64,000 nucleotides of DNA from a bacterium (GTDB lineage: Bacteria > Bacillota_I > Bacilli_A > RF39 > UBA660): NCBI GenBank assembly GCA_019423565.1, contig JAHZBE010000003.1, positions 1-64,000 of the forward strand, in the 5' to 3' direction. The notes under the pieces are model-generated. The model saw nothing but the letters and a program-made list of their open reading frames with translations. It was not told the origin of the DNA and ran no database searches. The position numbers were made by a program, and so were the translations under genes. Below, in pieces: positions 63,390 to 64,000 of this stretch. How positions within the stretch are numbered: position 1 is the stretch's first letter; every line of letters starts with the position of its first letter.

Positions 63390-64000
63390 TTATATTGTTT
63401 TATTCATAAAGCTTGTTAAAACAAGTTTTTTTATATCAATTTTTTCATTTTGGTTTATTTTATTAGAAATATATGCCAAATACTCTATATTACCATCTCC
63501 ACCTCTTATTGGAGATGATGTTAAATTTTTAACATAAAATCCTTTTGAATTAAAATAATCTAATAAAGAATTAATAATATTAATGTGAATATCTTCATTT
63601 AATATAATTCCTTTATATTTATCTGCGATTTCTTTTCCACATTCAAATTGAGGTTTAATTAAACATATAATATCAACTTTTATATTTTCTAAATATATCT
63701 TATCGATTATTTTTTTCAAAGAAATAAAAGAAACATCACATACAATTGCATCAATATCTTTAAAATATTTGCTATCAAAATCTTTAAAATTTGTTTTTTC
63801 ATGTAAATCTATTTGTTTATTATTTCTTAATGATTCATGCATCAAATTTGTACCAACATCGACTGCAACAATTGATTTTACTCCATGTTTCAACGCACAA
63901 TCACAAAATCCACCTGTGCTTGATCCAATATCCATTATTTTTAGGCCATTAAAATCAATATTAAATGTATCTAATGCTTTTTCAAGTTTTAATCCACCCC
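63390..64000 (-). CDS. tlyA: TlyA-family rRNA methyltransferase (5' end outside window)
   Basis: The frame is open to the right edge (GGLKLEKALDTFNIDF then MDIGSSTGGFCDCALK), so the N-terminal S4 domain lies outside and the internal ATG at 63935 is not the start. Visible: the FtsJ-like SAM site DIGSSTGGF, VDVGTNLMHESLR, CDVSFISLKKI and LIKPQFECGKE. TlyA proteins 2'-O-methylate rRNA and are often labelled hemolysin A. In Bacilli the gene is usually near dxs, xseB or argR, which may lie beyond the edge. Confidence 0.92.
   Translation of the reverse strand, partial: GGLKLEKALDTFNIDFNGLKIMDIGSSTGGFCDCALKHGVKSIVAVDVGTNLMHESLRNNKQIDLHEKTNFKDFDSKYFKDIDAIVCDVSFISLKKIIDKIYLENIKVDIICLIKPQFECGKEIADKYKGIILNEDIHINIINSLLDYFNSKGFYVKNLTSSPIRGGDGNIEYLAYISNKINQNEKIDIKKLVLTSFMNKTI

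Noticed and set aside
1..64000. Mycoplasma genetic code (TGA as Trp)
   Set aside because: Several genes end in TGA at the right place and Trp is coded by TGG.

Overview
The window is extremely AT-rich, and almost every gene lies on the minus strand. TGA is used as a stop (for example at 224 and 23811) and tryptophan is TGG, so the code is the standard bacterial one, not the Mycoplasma code. Strong AGGAGG-type ribosome sites, a glmS ribozyme, a serine T-box, TypA, a ymcA-miaB pair and teichoic-acid-type ABC-2 export all point to a low-GC Bacillota. An uncultured gut lineage of the Bacilli/RF39-like type is my guess. No tRNA, rRNA or CRISPR array was seen.

Layout, left to right. (1) 1-4.9 kb: a possible IS3-type end at the edge, then a DUF4832-like protein coupled to two half-size ABC exporters that look like an asymmetric heterodimer. 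(2) 4.9-5.7 kb: a gene-poor gap with terminators and two decayed plus-strand zinc-ribbon genes. (3) 5.7-12.5 kb: a zinc-ribbon membrane protein, typA, a HExxH protein on the plus strand, and an envelope set of polysaccharide deacetylase, small coiled-coil membrane protein and two membrane-anchored SGNH hydrolases. (4) 12.5-38.8 kb: a large surface-glycan region with family 2, 4 and 32 glycosyltransferases, GT-C-like membrane proteins, acyltransferases, an ABC-2 exporter pair, a GtrA protein, an Alg13/Alg14-type split transferase, galE and an O-antigen-ligase-like polymerase. It is interrupted by plus-strand glmS with its ribozyme and by an Rpn-type nuclease gene. (5) 38.9-44.7 kb: a membrane-anchored cohesin-like protein, a dockerin-bearing glucosaminidase and an LCP protein with four Cys-rich repeats. 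(6) 44.8-51.6 kb: ymcA, miaB, a MazF/PemK-like-HTH fusion with its own operator-like palindrome, a shortened formate-THF ligase, two Cys-rich paralogues, and serS behind a T-box. (7) 51.6-62.6 kb: an eleven-gene NAD operon. (8) 62.6-64 kb: an RsuA-type pseudouridine synthase and a TlyA-type methyltransferase cut by the window edge.

The most striking system is the NAD operon. One strong promoter (TTGACA, 17 bp, TAAAAT) precedes pncA, pncB, a Nudix ADP-ribose pyrophosphatase, nadE, prs, nadD, an ADP-ribosylglycohydrolase, pncC, nadK, an aminotransferase and an NrtR-type regulator. Together these cover salvage of nicotinamide to NAD and NADP, and recycling of ADP-ribose and NMN back to PRPP and NaMN. 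Three copies of the palindrome TGTTANTAACA lie at and just downstream of the promoter at exactly 41-bp intervals. They are proposed here as NrtR operators.

Another recurrent trait is that many genes end inside their own terminator hairpin, so the stop codon is part of the stem. Many long open frames also begin at a TTG or GTG that lies within the ribosome-binding site; starts have been trimmed where the sequence decides this.
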